DNA from: Ciona intestinalis
Taxonomy: Eukaryota; Chordata; Ascidiacea; Phlebobranchia; Cionidae
DNA length: 64,000 nucleotides
NCBI RefSeq assembly: GCF_000224145.3
Contig: NC_020167.2
Coordinates: forward strand, 591,768-655,767
Reading direction: 5' to 3'
A model generated the notes under the pieces. It worked only from the letters and a program-made list of their open reading frames with translations. It was not told where the DNA came from and did no database searches. The stretch's first letter is position 1; each line of letters opens with the position of its first letter. Below, in pieces: positions 1 through 10,000 of the stretch. A program made the translations under genes and the position numbers.

Positions 1-182
1 TTGCATGCAGAGATATATTCAATATTAAAACCCTCTCAACTGAATTAAACCGAGTGTAGCCTTAGTCTCCAGGTTATTTGCAAAATTAAAGTATAGTTAA
101 ATGATGGTATAAACAATCGGCCGTTTTGTAATCATTTTTACCTTAAAATAGGCATTAGTAATGTTTTTTTGTTCAAATACAG

Positions 183-768
183 TTGCCAGTCCAATGATTC
201 AAAGTTCATTCATGTGATAAAAGATGTTGATTATCAATTTTCAAAAAAAATAGCTGTGTGTTCTGCTGGAGGGCATTTGCGACCTGTTCTAATGTTGTTG
301 GAATTATCAGGTCATGGCATTCCTTGGTTTCTTGGAACAATACTAACAATCTTTAACTCTATTGATGGAGTAAAAGAAACATGCATGAATTTACTGCTAG
401 CATTGATTTTTGATTTGTTTGTGGTGGCTCTTATTAAAGGATTATTTCGAAGACCGCGCCCAACCTATAATAAGCAAGACATGCTGGCTACTGTGTCTTT
501 GGATGTATATTCATTTCCATCTGGCCATTCCACAAGATCAGTAATGGTTGCTTTCTTTTTGATAAACCAATTTAATTTAAGTTTGTTTTGTAAGGTTTTG
601 TTAATAATATGGTCATTTTGTGTTTGTACTTCACGAGTTATGCTTGGGAGACACCATATTTCTGATGTTATTTGTGGTTTTTTTATTGGTTATTCACAGT
701 ACTACATAGTCGTACAGTTTTGGTGGTCATACTTTGATTTTTCTGAAATGTTACATTTTATTTGGTAA
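183..768 (+). CDS. PLPP6: Phospholipid phosphatase 6 (PAP2 family), terminal exon
   Basis: This is the last coding exon of a PAP2-superfamily lipid phosphatase. It opens after a TTTTTTTGTTCAAATACAG acceptor (AG at 181-182); any 5' part lies left of the window or in the first 180 bases. The three phosphatase motifs are visible: KGLFRRPRP (KX6RP), PSGHSTR (PSGH), and SRVMLGRHHISDV (SRX5HXXXD). Hydrophobic stretches around them fit the multipass ER membrane fold. The segment SGHGIPWFLGT and the motif spacing match PLPP6, known to dephosphorylate presqualene and other isoprenoid diphosphates. The stop TAA at 766-768 is only 28 bp from the CAMKMT stop on the other strand. Family and catalytic motifs are secure; ortholog assignment is by recalled similarity. 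Confidence 0.88.
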
Positions 769-796
769 AAAACAACTTTAACACAAAACATTCTTA

Positions 797-2125
797 CTAT
801 TTTCTCACTTTAAGCAAAATGGGAAAATGAACATCTGACTTATACGACTTATTTTTAATCAAGTACTCTAAATGTTGCTTATAAATATGATGATTGTATT
901 GCTCAATTTGAACAACGTCGGTAAATTTTAACTTGCATAACTCGGCAAAATTATGAAATGTGTTGCCTCTTTGCGGAGCAAATATAAAAGCTGTACCACC
1001 TACCTTCAAAACAGAATAAATTGTATCGACAAGAAACGACCTGAACTCATCAAAAAATAAACAATCTGCACATAAAGCAAAGTCAAATGTTTCCGTGTAT
1101 TGAGAATAGGTTGCTGGCATGTCCCATCTCAAATCTGTTGCTGATACTTGTGCCTTGTTTGTTCCATTCGATACATTCATTTGGTTGGTGTGTATGGCAT
1201 CGTTTAGCATGTTAACACATTTACCATTTCCATCAGTAATGAGGACACGCGTGGATGGTGAATTAAAAGCAATGCACATAGCAGCAAGACTTGAACTTCC
1301 ACCACCGAGTTCAATTACAGATTTTCCACAAAATAAGTCAAGGTTTGACATGCAATAATATGCCATAATTTCTTCACTAGGCCATATGCATACATTTCCA
1401 GTGTTATTAAATGATGTTATTTCCTACAAAGAAAACAATTTTTAGTAAGACTTGGAAATTAGAAAGCTCCATATAAAAGGAGATAATATTATACTTGGGT
1501 GATCCTAGTATATAGAGCGCCATTTTTAACTACCATTTTTAATACTTTCTAATGATGCCATCACCTTAAGATTTAAACATGATTGACAGATATATGTAGA
1601 ATAATCATTTATTTACGAAATCTTAATTTTCCAAATTTTTTTTTAAAGAACATTATTAAACAGTATTAAATATATATATATATATATATATATATACCTA
1701 AAATATTAAACATCATGTTTAAAAAATGGGAAAATAGATATTAAATATGAAAATGTAAATCTAATTGGTATTAAATAAGTATAAATGTAAATCTAATTTT
1801 CTATTAAGTTATGGAGAGTTTTTTATTGTCCTGTAGTAAAGACCGAAAACGTATCACGTACCTTTAAGTTCGTCTTTGGGTTTGGGTGATTTATCCAAAT
1901 ATCTTTAACACTGAGCATTGAATTGCAAACGTATGCGAACCACCGGCAGTCGTTTTCTTCTTTTCGTGATTTCACACAGGCCTTTTCAAGGCAATTGCAT
2001 TTTTTTCTAGTAAATAAATTAAAGCAAAACGAGTTTCGCGTTGATTGTGATTCACACCCATCACCAATTCGTTTCTCAACGATGGCATTCTTTAGAACAC
2101 CCCATCTTTCTTTGCCTTTAGACAT
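797..2125 (-). CDS. CAMKMT: Calmodulin-lysine N-methyltransferase, two exons
   Basis: Exon 1 is 2125-1862 (ATG at 2125, 88 codons, donor AAG|GTACGTG). Exon 2 is 1423-797 (acceptor TTTGTAG, 208 codons plus stop). Phase 0 joins them into a 296-aa protein, against about 323 aa in human. The AdoMet-binding core shows ELGGGSSSLAAM (motif I), LITDGN, LRWD, CADCLFFDEFR, then FAPQRGNT and HFPILL near the C-terminus, a set typical of CAMKMT, which trimethylates a calmodulin lysine. The ATG at 2125 is the first in frame; the frame runs upstream only through GTG codons. Two exons is far simpler than the many-exon vertebrate gene. It converges with the PLPP6 gene. Confidence 0.9.
1669..1696. repeat. TA microsatellite in CAMKMT intron
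   Basis: A run of TA dinucleotides of about 28 bp lies in the single CAMKMT intron (1424-1861). No other structure is seen in that intron. Confidence 0.8.
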
Positions 2126-2282
2126 GCTGCTTAAAACAAAATAAGTTTTATTTTGCTTCTTTGAAGTTAGAGTCCACACCACAGTCCATGTCGGTTCACT
2201 TTCTATTTACTTTCTTTTTTTAGATGCGGCTAATCGAAAGCAGATCGAAAGTATTCCATTCTTTCCGATGGGTGGCGGTATT

Positions 2283-2375
2283 GAATATATGAATGAAGTT
2301 TATTTCGTCTTTTCGGTCAGAACAGGAAACTGAGTAAAGTTAACAAAAGCGAAAAGACGGGTAGTAACGGTCTTA
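2283..2375 (-). repeat. LINE/SINE 3'-end-like fragment (family C)
   Basis: The fragment reads TTTATTTCGTC...CGGTCA...AAGCGAAAAGACGGGTAGTAACGG. The same sequence recurs at 19190-19285, 36712-36810, 43682-43790 and, shorter, 59245-59295. In the 19 and 36 kb copies it abuts a GAAT repeat. Read on the minus strand this is a retroposon 3' end with an ATTC-type tail, as in CR1/L2-like elements. Family assignment is inference. Confidence 0.55.
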
Positions 2376-2716
2376 TGTATTTGTAGTAATGTTTTGGTGA
2401 CAAAAACAACTCTTATAAAGTATCAACCGGAATAAAACGACTGATTTTTTTAATTAACTCTGTCTCTATACAAACGTATAAATCACTAACAAGAACATCT
2501 AATAGACACCTCCTTTACGTTTTAATTACTCTAAAGCGCTCGCTAAAATCAATGCGCTGGAATGAACGACATATAAACACGCATAAAATCATAGATACGG
2601 TGAAAGTGGCAAATTTTTATTGTATATATGCCGTTGCTTGAATAGATACTGGTTTAAACTTTAAACCATGTCGCTCTCGTAGGTTTGAACTAAAACGATT
2701 AAAACCATCGTTGTCG

Positions 2717-2777
2717 TTTGGTTTGAACCAGAGTCCATATATAAACAGTCTATATACGAACTCTGGTTTGAACCAAA
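2717..2777. repeat. Perfect 18-bp inverted repeat with 25-bp loop
   Basis: The arms are 2717-2734 (TTTGGTTTGAACCAGAGT) and 2760-2777 (its exact reverse complement). The spacer is TA-rich. It lies upstream of the ORF1/gag-like fragment. It could be a hairpin or the core of a small palindromic element. Confidence 0.7.
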
Positions 2778-2960
2778 GTTTATATAGATTTTTAAACCAT
2801 TTTGTTGAAATCAGCATTAGTTTGGTTTGGGGTTGTGCAATTGTTGCAACTCGACCATATAGAGGGCGCCATGAACTCGACGCTTAAAGTGACGTCACAT
2901 AACCCAACCACAATGAGACTCGGTGCGAGTTAGGCTAGCGTGCGGACGTGTTTTGCAAGA

Positions 2961-3352
2961 TGAGCGAAAAGGCTAGTTTCGCTAGGGTGGTGAGCACCCA
3001 AAAGAACAATCTGCTCAAACGACCCAATTGTTTGAACTTTAAGACAGAAAAGCAAATCAAGCGCTATGAGGTGATTGAATTATTAAAGAAAATTGGGTTT
3101 GAAAAAAGCAAAATTGTGGGAATTGCCGAAATGAAGGGGACAAAAATTGATATTACCTGCAGCTCAAGGCCTAATGTTCTGGAACTCAGGGAAAAGCTGG
3201 CAAATATTGAAAATATTCGTAACTTGTATCTGTATGAGTCGGACAATGTCAATGTCGTTTTGGGTTGGGTTCCAATACCATTCCCCGACTCAGCAATTCT
3301 AAACTTTCTACAAACCAACCATGGAAATGTGGACAAACTCGTACAAAGAACT
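2961..3352 (+). mobile_element. ORF1/gag-like fragment of a retroelement
   Basis: An open frame starts ATGAGCGAAAAGGCTAG at 2961 and runs into the assembly gap at 3353. It encodes about 130 residues with lysine-rich and RNA-binding-like character, including the segment VVLGWVPIPFPD, reminiscent of ORF1/gag-type proteins that precede CCHC zinc knuckles. No reverse transcriptase is seen after the gap. The preceding 80 bp is CpG-rich, as in a retroelement 5' UTR. Whether it is LINE or LTR derived cannot be decided. It is treated as a fossil fragment cut by the gap. Confidence 0.45.
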
Positions 3353-3402
3353 NNNNNNNNNNNNNNNNNNNNNNNNNNNNNNNNNNNNNNNNNNNNNNNN
3401 NN
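3353..3402. other. Assembly gap (50 N)
   Basis: A run of 50 N, probably a gap of unknown true size. It hides the junction between the ORF1-like fragment and the left end of the long-TIR element. Confidence 0.95.
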
Positions 3403-4474
3403 GTTGTTTTAACATTTAAAATATAATTTCTATTTTTTCTAATATAAATCTTGTTATATAATATTAAATCTAGGAATTAATGTGGAGTAAATTAATATCT
3501 TGACTGGTTTTCGGCGTACAGTGTGGTTTAACCACAGAAATAAAAAAGAGTAGAACGCGCAAATGCCCAAAACTGTGATATAATCTTTTTTCTATTCACG
3601 TGACCCCCAACTCCGTCCCCATTTCCCTTCGTCTCCATTGTAAAAGATAGGCACATAGTATTTTTGGAAGGTTTTAGCTGTTTATTTTTAAAACTACACC
3701 AACTATTCAAGTTTATTAGGCCAGTTTAGTTATTTAGTAGGTTAACGCTTACAGTTTACCACTTGTTTAGGAAATTTAATTATTTAAAAAAATTAATTAA
3801 AAATTTCAAACAAACGGTTTGTTAGAAGTATATATATATTAGAAAATAGTTTTTTTTTACACTATAACTTTAAATTAAGTCAAAAAACGAAAAAAAAAAC
3901 TACATAAAACGCCATCGGCTCTATTGACTACAATAGTAAACGGGAACGACCCGCGAAAGAAAGAGAGTATATCACCTCTCTCCTTTGCAGACATTGGAGA
4001 TGCGCGTTCTATTCTTTTTTTATTTCTGTGGGTTTAACAGGGTACTTTACGTTGGCGATTAAGACTAGCAGCAATCAGCTTAGTTTACATATTAGTATAT
4101 GATCATACCTACGAATCTACAGAGCCATTCTTTACTACATTTATAAATAATCCAACATGAGTGGACATGCAGCTCCAAACTGCTTAAGTACTAGTAGATA
4201 AGGTGTTCGTGTTTTCCGATTTCATAAAGACCCGGAACGCAGAAAAGGTAGCTTACTAATTCAAGCAGAGGACCAAAAATAGTAACTCAGTATTGTTTTC
4301 CTCGTAAACTAAGCTGAATGCTGCTAGTCCTAATCGCCAACGTAAAGTACCCTGTTAAACCACACTGTACACCGAAAACCAGTCAAAATATTAATTTACT
4401 TCACATTAATTCCTAGATTTAATATTATATAACAAGATTTATATTAGAAATTATATTTTAAATGTTAAAACAAC
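3403..4474 (+). mobile_element. Long-TIR DNA transposon with THAP-domain fragment
   Basis: Inverted arms of about 170-180 bp bound this element: the left arm is 3403-3532 plus 4039-4087 (split by a later insertion) and the right arm is 4304-4474. Between them, from the ATG at 4157, a broken frame reads MSGHAAPNC..., then an in-frame TAA at about 4199, then GVRVFRFHKDPERRKG. This resembles the start of a THAP DNA-binding domain (Cys pair, RFxKDPE). THAP-type transposases occur in P-element and Kolobok superfamilies. Only about 110 bp of coding sequence remains, so this copy is non-autonomous. The left boundary may extend into the gap, so its target-site duplication is unreadable. Confidence 0.7.
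3533..4030. mobile_element. hAT-type MITE, 498 bp, with 8-bp TSD (copy 1)
   Basis: The TIRs begin CACAGAAATAAAAAAGAG and end CTTTTTTTATTTCTGTG. The flanking GGTTTAAC occurs at 3525-3532 and 4031-4038, an 8-bp target-site duplication as made by hAT transposases. Removing the element and one duplication restores the left arm of the long-TIR element so that it matches the right arm, proving the order of insertion. No transposase frame is present. A closely similar copy lies at 28232-28731. Confidence 0.92.
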
Positions 4475-4660
4475 CGCTATACGTGTTTTCTAGCTTTGTA
4501 TCGCCCACAAGAACCAAATAAACACACGCCGACCATGCATTTGTATAGGCGATTCACGCTCTGTGGGCTCCGTAATGGCGGACACGAGCGCCGTTTCCTA
4601 ACTTGGTCTATACTAACTTTGACCATGGTCCTCTGTTATAGAGGGCGCCATGCTAATAAC

Positions 4661-6321
4661 TAGGGATGTGCTGAAGTTGTAAAAGCTCGGGTTCGCCGAG
4701 CTTCAACGAAAAGCTCGGCACGAGCTCGAGCCCGAGCACCTATGACGTCATTAAGGAGAAAGGCGTACGAGAACGCGTTCATATTCAGTCGAAAAGCGTC
4801 GCTAATTTAAATATTACAGAGCACGTGGTTTGCGGTTAAAAGACGTCTCGTTTCGTAATTTCCAATAAAAATTATTTAATTAAAAAGTATTTATAACTTT
4901 TGCAGCCAGTGGTGCAACTAGCGCGTTCAAAAGGGGTCTGTCATACAGATAAAAAACAACGTTATCTCTAAAGCGAAATAAACGCTTTAGATATTGGTTT
5001 TGCACACAAATCTTTTTATTCTACTTTATGCGGTAAATTAGGACCAATATTACATTTTTTATACTTAATTAGAAACGTCTTTTTAATAAATGAAACATTG
5101 GTGCAAGTTTTACGCATGTCCATCGTGGATAATCTAACGATTATTTACATCATAATAACTTTAATAAACCATTACGATTGTTACATTACAAACGAGATTG
5201 TTATAAAACAATCGTGTTTTATTCGCTTCCAGTTTGTGTATAATTTTTTTTTCTGATGATTAGTTTAAATGCAGGTAAATCGCGATTATGTAAATTTTAA
5301 TTGATACAAATATAAGCGNNNNNNNNNNNNNNNNNNNNNNNNNNNNNNNNNNNNNNNNNNNNNNNNNNNNNNNNNNNNNNNNNNNNNNNNNNNNNNNNNN
5401 NNNNNNNNNNNNNNNNNNNNNNNNNNNNNNNNNNNNNNNNNNNNNNNNNNNNNNNNNNNNNNNNNNNNNNNNNNNNNNNNNNNNNNNNNNNNNNNNNNNN
5501 NNNNNNNNNNNNNNNNNNNNNNNNNNNNNNNNNNNNNNNNNNNNNNNNNNNNNNNNNNNNNNNNNNNNNNNNNNNNNNNNNNNNNNNNNNNNNNNNNNNN
5601 NNNNNNNNNNNNNNNNNNNNNNNNNNNNNNNNNNNNNNNNNNNNNNNNNNNNNNNNNNNNNNNNNNNNNNNNNNNNNNNNNNNNNNNNNNNNNNNNNNNN
5701 NNNNNNNNNNNNNNNNNNNNNNNNNNNNNNNNNNNNNNNNNNNNNNNNNNNNNNNNNNNNNNNNNNNNNNNNNNNNNNNNNNNTGACGTAACAATTAAAT
5801 GAAACATGTTCCAATTCCCAGCGAAAGAAAGTAATATTGAATGCAACGCCTGTTTTAGCACTTACTGTCTGGGTGCGTGTTTGCGGAAATGGGTCTGTCA
5901 TTACAACAAAACAGCCCCCATGGTTGCAGCAGTTTATTTATTTCATTATAAAAAAGTTTAAGAGTTATTAGTTTTTTATTTAAAATCAGATACAGGAACA
6001 TTGCGCGCTCGTGTAATTTGACACCGGCTGTAATTCCATACGGGCAATTTCACTAACGTTGCGATTCGTTACTTGCGAAAGAGCAAATTCACAACGAACG
6101 AAAAATAATTAAAAAGGAAGCTACGCTGACTGTTCTCGTTATCTTCTCTTAGTAGCTTCACTTTTTTTCATTTTCAGTATTTTTCGCTCTCGCGTGCAAC
6201 ATTATAGCAATAGCATATGAGGCTCGGCGCTCGGCCCAGATTTCAGCCGAGCGCCGAGCGTCAAAAAAGGAGACGCTCGGGCACGAGCTTTTGAGTTCGG
6301 GCTCGGCTCGGCACATCCCTA
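4661..6321. mobile_element. hAT DNA transposon, about 1.66 kb, 8-bp TSD
   Basis: The left end is TAGGGATGTGCTGAAG and the right end CGGCACATCCCTA, giving an 11-bp TIR core. CTAATAAC occurs on both sides (4653-4660 and 6322-6329) as an 8-bp target-site duplication, typical of hAT. Both subterminal regions are crowded with GCTCG/CGAGC words, as in hAT transposase-binding sites. No transposase frame is seen, but 465 N (5319-5783) hide part of the interior, so autonomy cannot be judged. Confidence 0.9.
5319..5783. other. Assembly gap (465 N)
   Basis: N run inside the 1.66-kb hAT element. Apparent open frames through it are artefacts. Confidence 0.95.
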
Positions 6322-6329
6322 CTAATAAC

Positions 6330-7058
6330 CTAATATCAATATTAGCATAGAAACCTAAATGCATAAACCAAGATTTGTTTGCTGGTCAAGTACAAAAGAC
6401 CTGGCTGATTCAGGTTTAAACTGTATAAAACTTTCGGCCATTTTTGATGGTTTCCGTCACCAACAAAACGCCATTAATTTTTGTAAAAGGTATACAGGGA
6501 AAATATTAAACATTTCCAACTTTGCAAAGTTTAATTAAGATTGTAGATATTGCTTAACTTTCTGAACATGCGTATAAAACGTTTGTCAAATTTCAAATGT
6601 ATTAACAATGTATGGGCGGAAATACTTTTATAATAAGGTAATAAAAATACTTACGTTTACTGTTACCACCTGTTTAGAATAAAAAGTGCCAATAAAAAAA
6701 ATACCATTGTCATGCATGCCCTGTTTACATTAATAAACAATTTGTAATTAAAAAACAAACAATACATGTAAATTTAAAAAAATTACAAAATTGTCATGCC
6801 CATATAATGCAGCCATAAACAGTTTGGCAGCGAAGCATGACTACTGGCAGCACAAGTGCAACGGCTATTGTAAAAACAATAATAAAATATACAGCTGTTA
6901 GAATGTAAAAATAATTGGCAAAATAGTGCACGAATACAACAGGAAACTTATGTGTAATAAAATGAGATTATTTAATAATGATGAAACTAAAATGTTGGGC
7001 TGTTAAACAATAAAACATGGATGATTGGGTTTACTGTAATTTTAGTTGTAGCGTCTAA
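6330..7058. other. Intergenic AT-rich DNA
   Basis: Between the hAT element and the 3' end of the PPP1R12-like gene I see no gene, hairpin or recognised repeat. Confidence 0.6.
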
Positions 7059-7099
7059 GTTTTATTGCACAAGATAGCAGATGTAAACTACTTGTGTTC

Positions 7100-10000
7100 T
7101 CATGGACGGCGAATTAATCTTAACATGGTCTTGTTCTCATCATCTAGCATCTTGTTATCCTTTTTTAATTGTTGGTTTTCATTTTCCAACTGATGCATCT
7201 CCTGCAAATTATTCATTTCTATAAATTAAATTTATTTATTCTTCTATTAGCATAAGTGGTGTTCTTACTTTTTTTTGGGTCCCAGTATTTCATGTGCTTT
7301 AATTGAAATGTGAATACATTACTCAAGAAGCCAATAACTTTGTATCACTTGCATTGCTACTCATGGTATTACAAACACTTTTTTACTTAAAATCAACATT
7401 TATTCTGATAGAATACAGCATATTAACTCACATTATCCATTGTTTTCAACTCTTTGCGAAGCTTAGCGATTGTAAACTCTGCATCTTCCAGTTTTCGTTG
7501 CAAAGTTTTAATCTCAGAATTCTGAAATGTTTTCGTTTTAATAACTAATAGATAAGGCAAAATATACTGCAGACTACTAGATACATAAAAATTACTATAG
7601 GACTTAAATGACCTGCAAGACTTAATGAACCTAATGTAACCGGTCTTTCTATACATTCAATATTCAACACAGCAAGTTTTAAATAATTTATAGACATTAT
7701 CATGCCAAGCCAGAATTGATGAAAGCTTGAAGCTAAATATGCAGCAAAGCCTTTCAAAGTAACAGTCGAACCGTTCTACTAGTAAACTGCCCAATTCTTA
7801 TTTGGTAATTTAAACTAAATTTGGAGATTGCAACAAAACATATTCGTTAGAGCTAACGTTCTGTATGTGAGGTTAACGGTGACCTGTTTAACCCCCTGAA
7901 TATATTTCCCCAAACTGTCAGTTATAGAATAGATATAAGAAAATCAGTTAAATTAAAAATGGAATAAGGTTAAACATCTGTAAAATATTAAGTTTCTGTT
8001 ATTTTAGTGTCCAGCATGGCCACAGTGGTCCTGGCTGCCTCTAGCTTACAGGTTCAGGGTTTGTGGGCTACACATAAAAAGACGCAAAAACAGTTACTCA
8101 CAAAGTTACATTCTGTGGTAACTCGTAAGCAGATTATTAATAAATAGGTTTGGCAATAGAAATTATTAATCAACCTTGGAGCCAATTGCTTTGCTGGCTT
8201 CATTTTCACTTTGACACCTGGAACAGCCATGTTCATTCTTTGTATCAACACCACTACCATGTAGCTGTAAGTCAGATACATTCAAATTGAACCTAAACAG
8301 AACAACAAACATAAATTACTACTTTATTTGTAACATGACACTAAGAACAGAGAAGTTAAAATCAAATGTTTCTGTAGACTTAAAATATTTTCGACCGAGG
8401 GCAGATTTGCTGATGCCATATGCCTGAAGTTGTAAAATAAAAATTGCAAAAGCAACCAAAGTGTATGCATATTAAATAATAATACAAGCGTTAAACAAAA
8501 GTCTCCAACTCCAAATATATTTAAAAAAATAAAATTATAGCTTAAAATATTTTGTTCACAATGAAACCGACCTTGACACTGTTGAATCACTTGGAGGGGA
8601 AAACTCATTGCTTTGTGTGTTTTTAACCGTTTCTGTTTCATCAGCATTCACCTAAAAATCAGCATCTTAACTAAAACATACGACTTTTTTATATCAAGAT
8701 TTAAAACTTAAAAGCTTACAGTTACAGCTAAGGCTACCTGTAAGCATAGGCACTAAAAATGCACAGGGATATATATGTGACAATATGTTTCCATTATTTA
8801 ATATTTAATGCAGTGCAGAAAATTCCAGAGTATCTTGCTTCCGCAAATTTGGTGCCTATGTCTGTGAGCTTCTTAAACTAAAAAAACAACCTTGTGTTCA
8901 CTGTTGTGGTTAAGGTTACATATATGAATAGTGAAGTATTCCCATAATGGGATAATGTCTGTTTAAAACCTAGACACCTTTTAAAGTTACAATTATTGTG
9001 GTTAGGGCAGCTTCAAAAGGTGCATTTTAGTTGATTTTTACTTTTATCATATTGAACCAACAATTCAAGCCAAGAAAAAGTAAAAATATTTACCTTTTGC
9101 TTTTCCACATCACCCGAGTTATCTGCTTCATTTTGAATATCCTTTAAAGAAACAACACCGGTACTTCTTCGTTTTTGACGTAACATTCTTTTTTCTCTTT
9201 GCTGTTTTCCCCGTCTTGCACTTGGACCTGATTTTTTCTCTTGTGGAGAAGTAGATGTATCAGTTTGTTCTGTTTGAACAGGTGGCTCACTTTGCTTCAC
9301 GTCTCCATTTTGATTGGATCGAACTTTCACAGGGGCTGAAGTCACAACAATTTCTGGGAAAACATTTTTTAAACTCTATAAATCACAAGGTAGGCCATAA
9401 GTCTACTTAAGACGCGACGAATCATTTATATGATTTATATAGTAATGCACAAATAGGTGGCAACTGAAAACAATATAAAAGCTTTGGTAAAAAGCAGCAA
9501 TTTCTATTATAACAGTAAAGAGAGATCATGGGAATTTGCCACAACCCAGTAAACTCACATATACCATAGATTATATAATCCTATGTAAAATTCTCATTGC
9601 ACATACTAAAGCAACCATTAACCAAAACAACAAATCACGGAAACCAATATAACATAAATGAAATACTTAAACTGTTTGTTGAAAAATTATACGAAACCAT
9701 TGGAAAGAAGGTTCAAACAGTTTTATGGTAACACCAGCTTAGCAACTTTATATGAAAAACACACATAAGTATAACACCTAGCAATTTAACCCCACTGAAG
9801 CAGAACAAAAGTTTGCTTTTAAATCCTAGTACAGCTGGCTGAAGAACCAAATTTAAATTCACAAAAATGTATTTTTAGTTTAAAACTTTAAATGGTGATT
9901 ATAACAAAAGACAATGACACAAATACTTAAAGGCTATAACCATTCAAACATAATTTCACCGGTATTTTTTCTTTCAAAATTTGCTGTCATGGTTTCAATT

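Noticed and set aside
1669-1696. CRISPR-like or tandem array
   Set aside because: Simple TA microsatellite; no CRISPR array exists in this animal sequence.
5260-5901. Long minus-strand open frames across 5260-5901
   Set aside because: They are open only because 465 N cannot contain stops.
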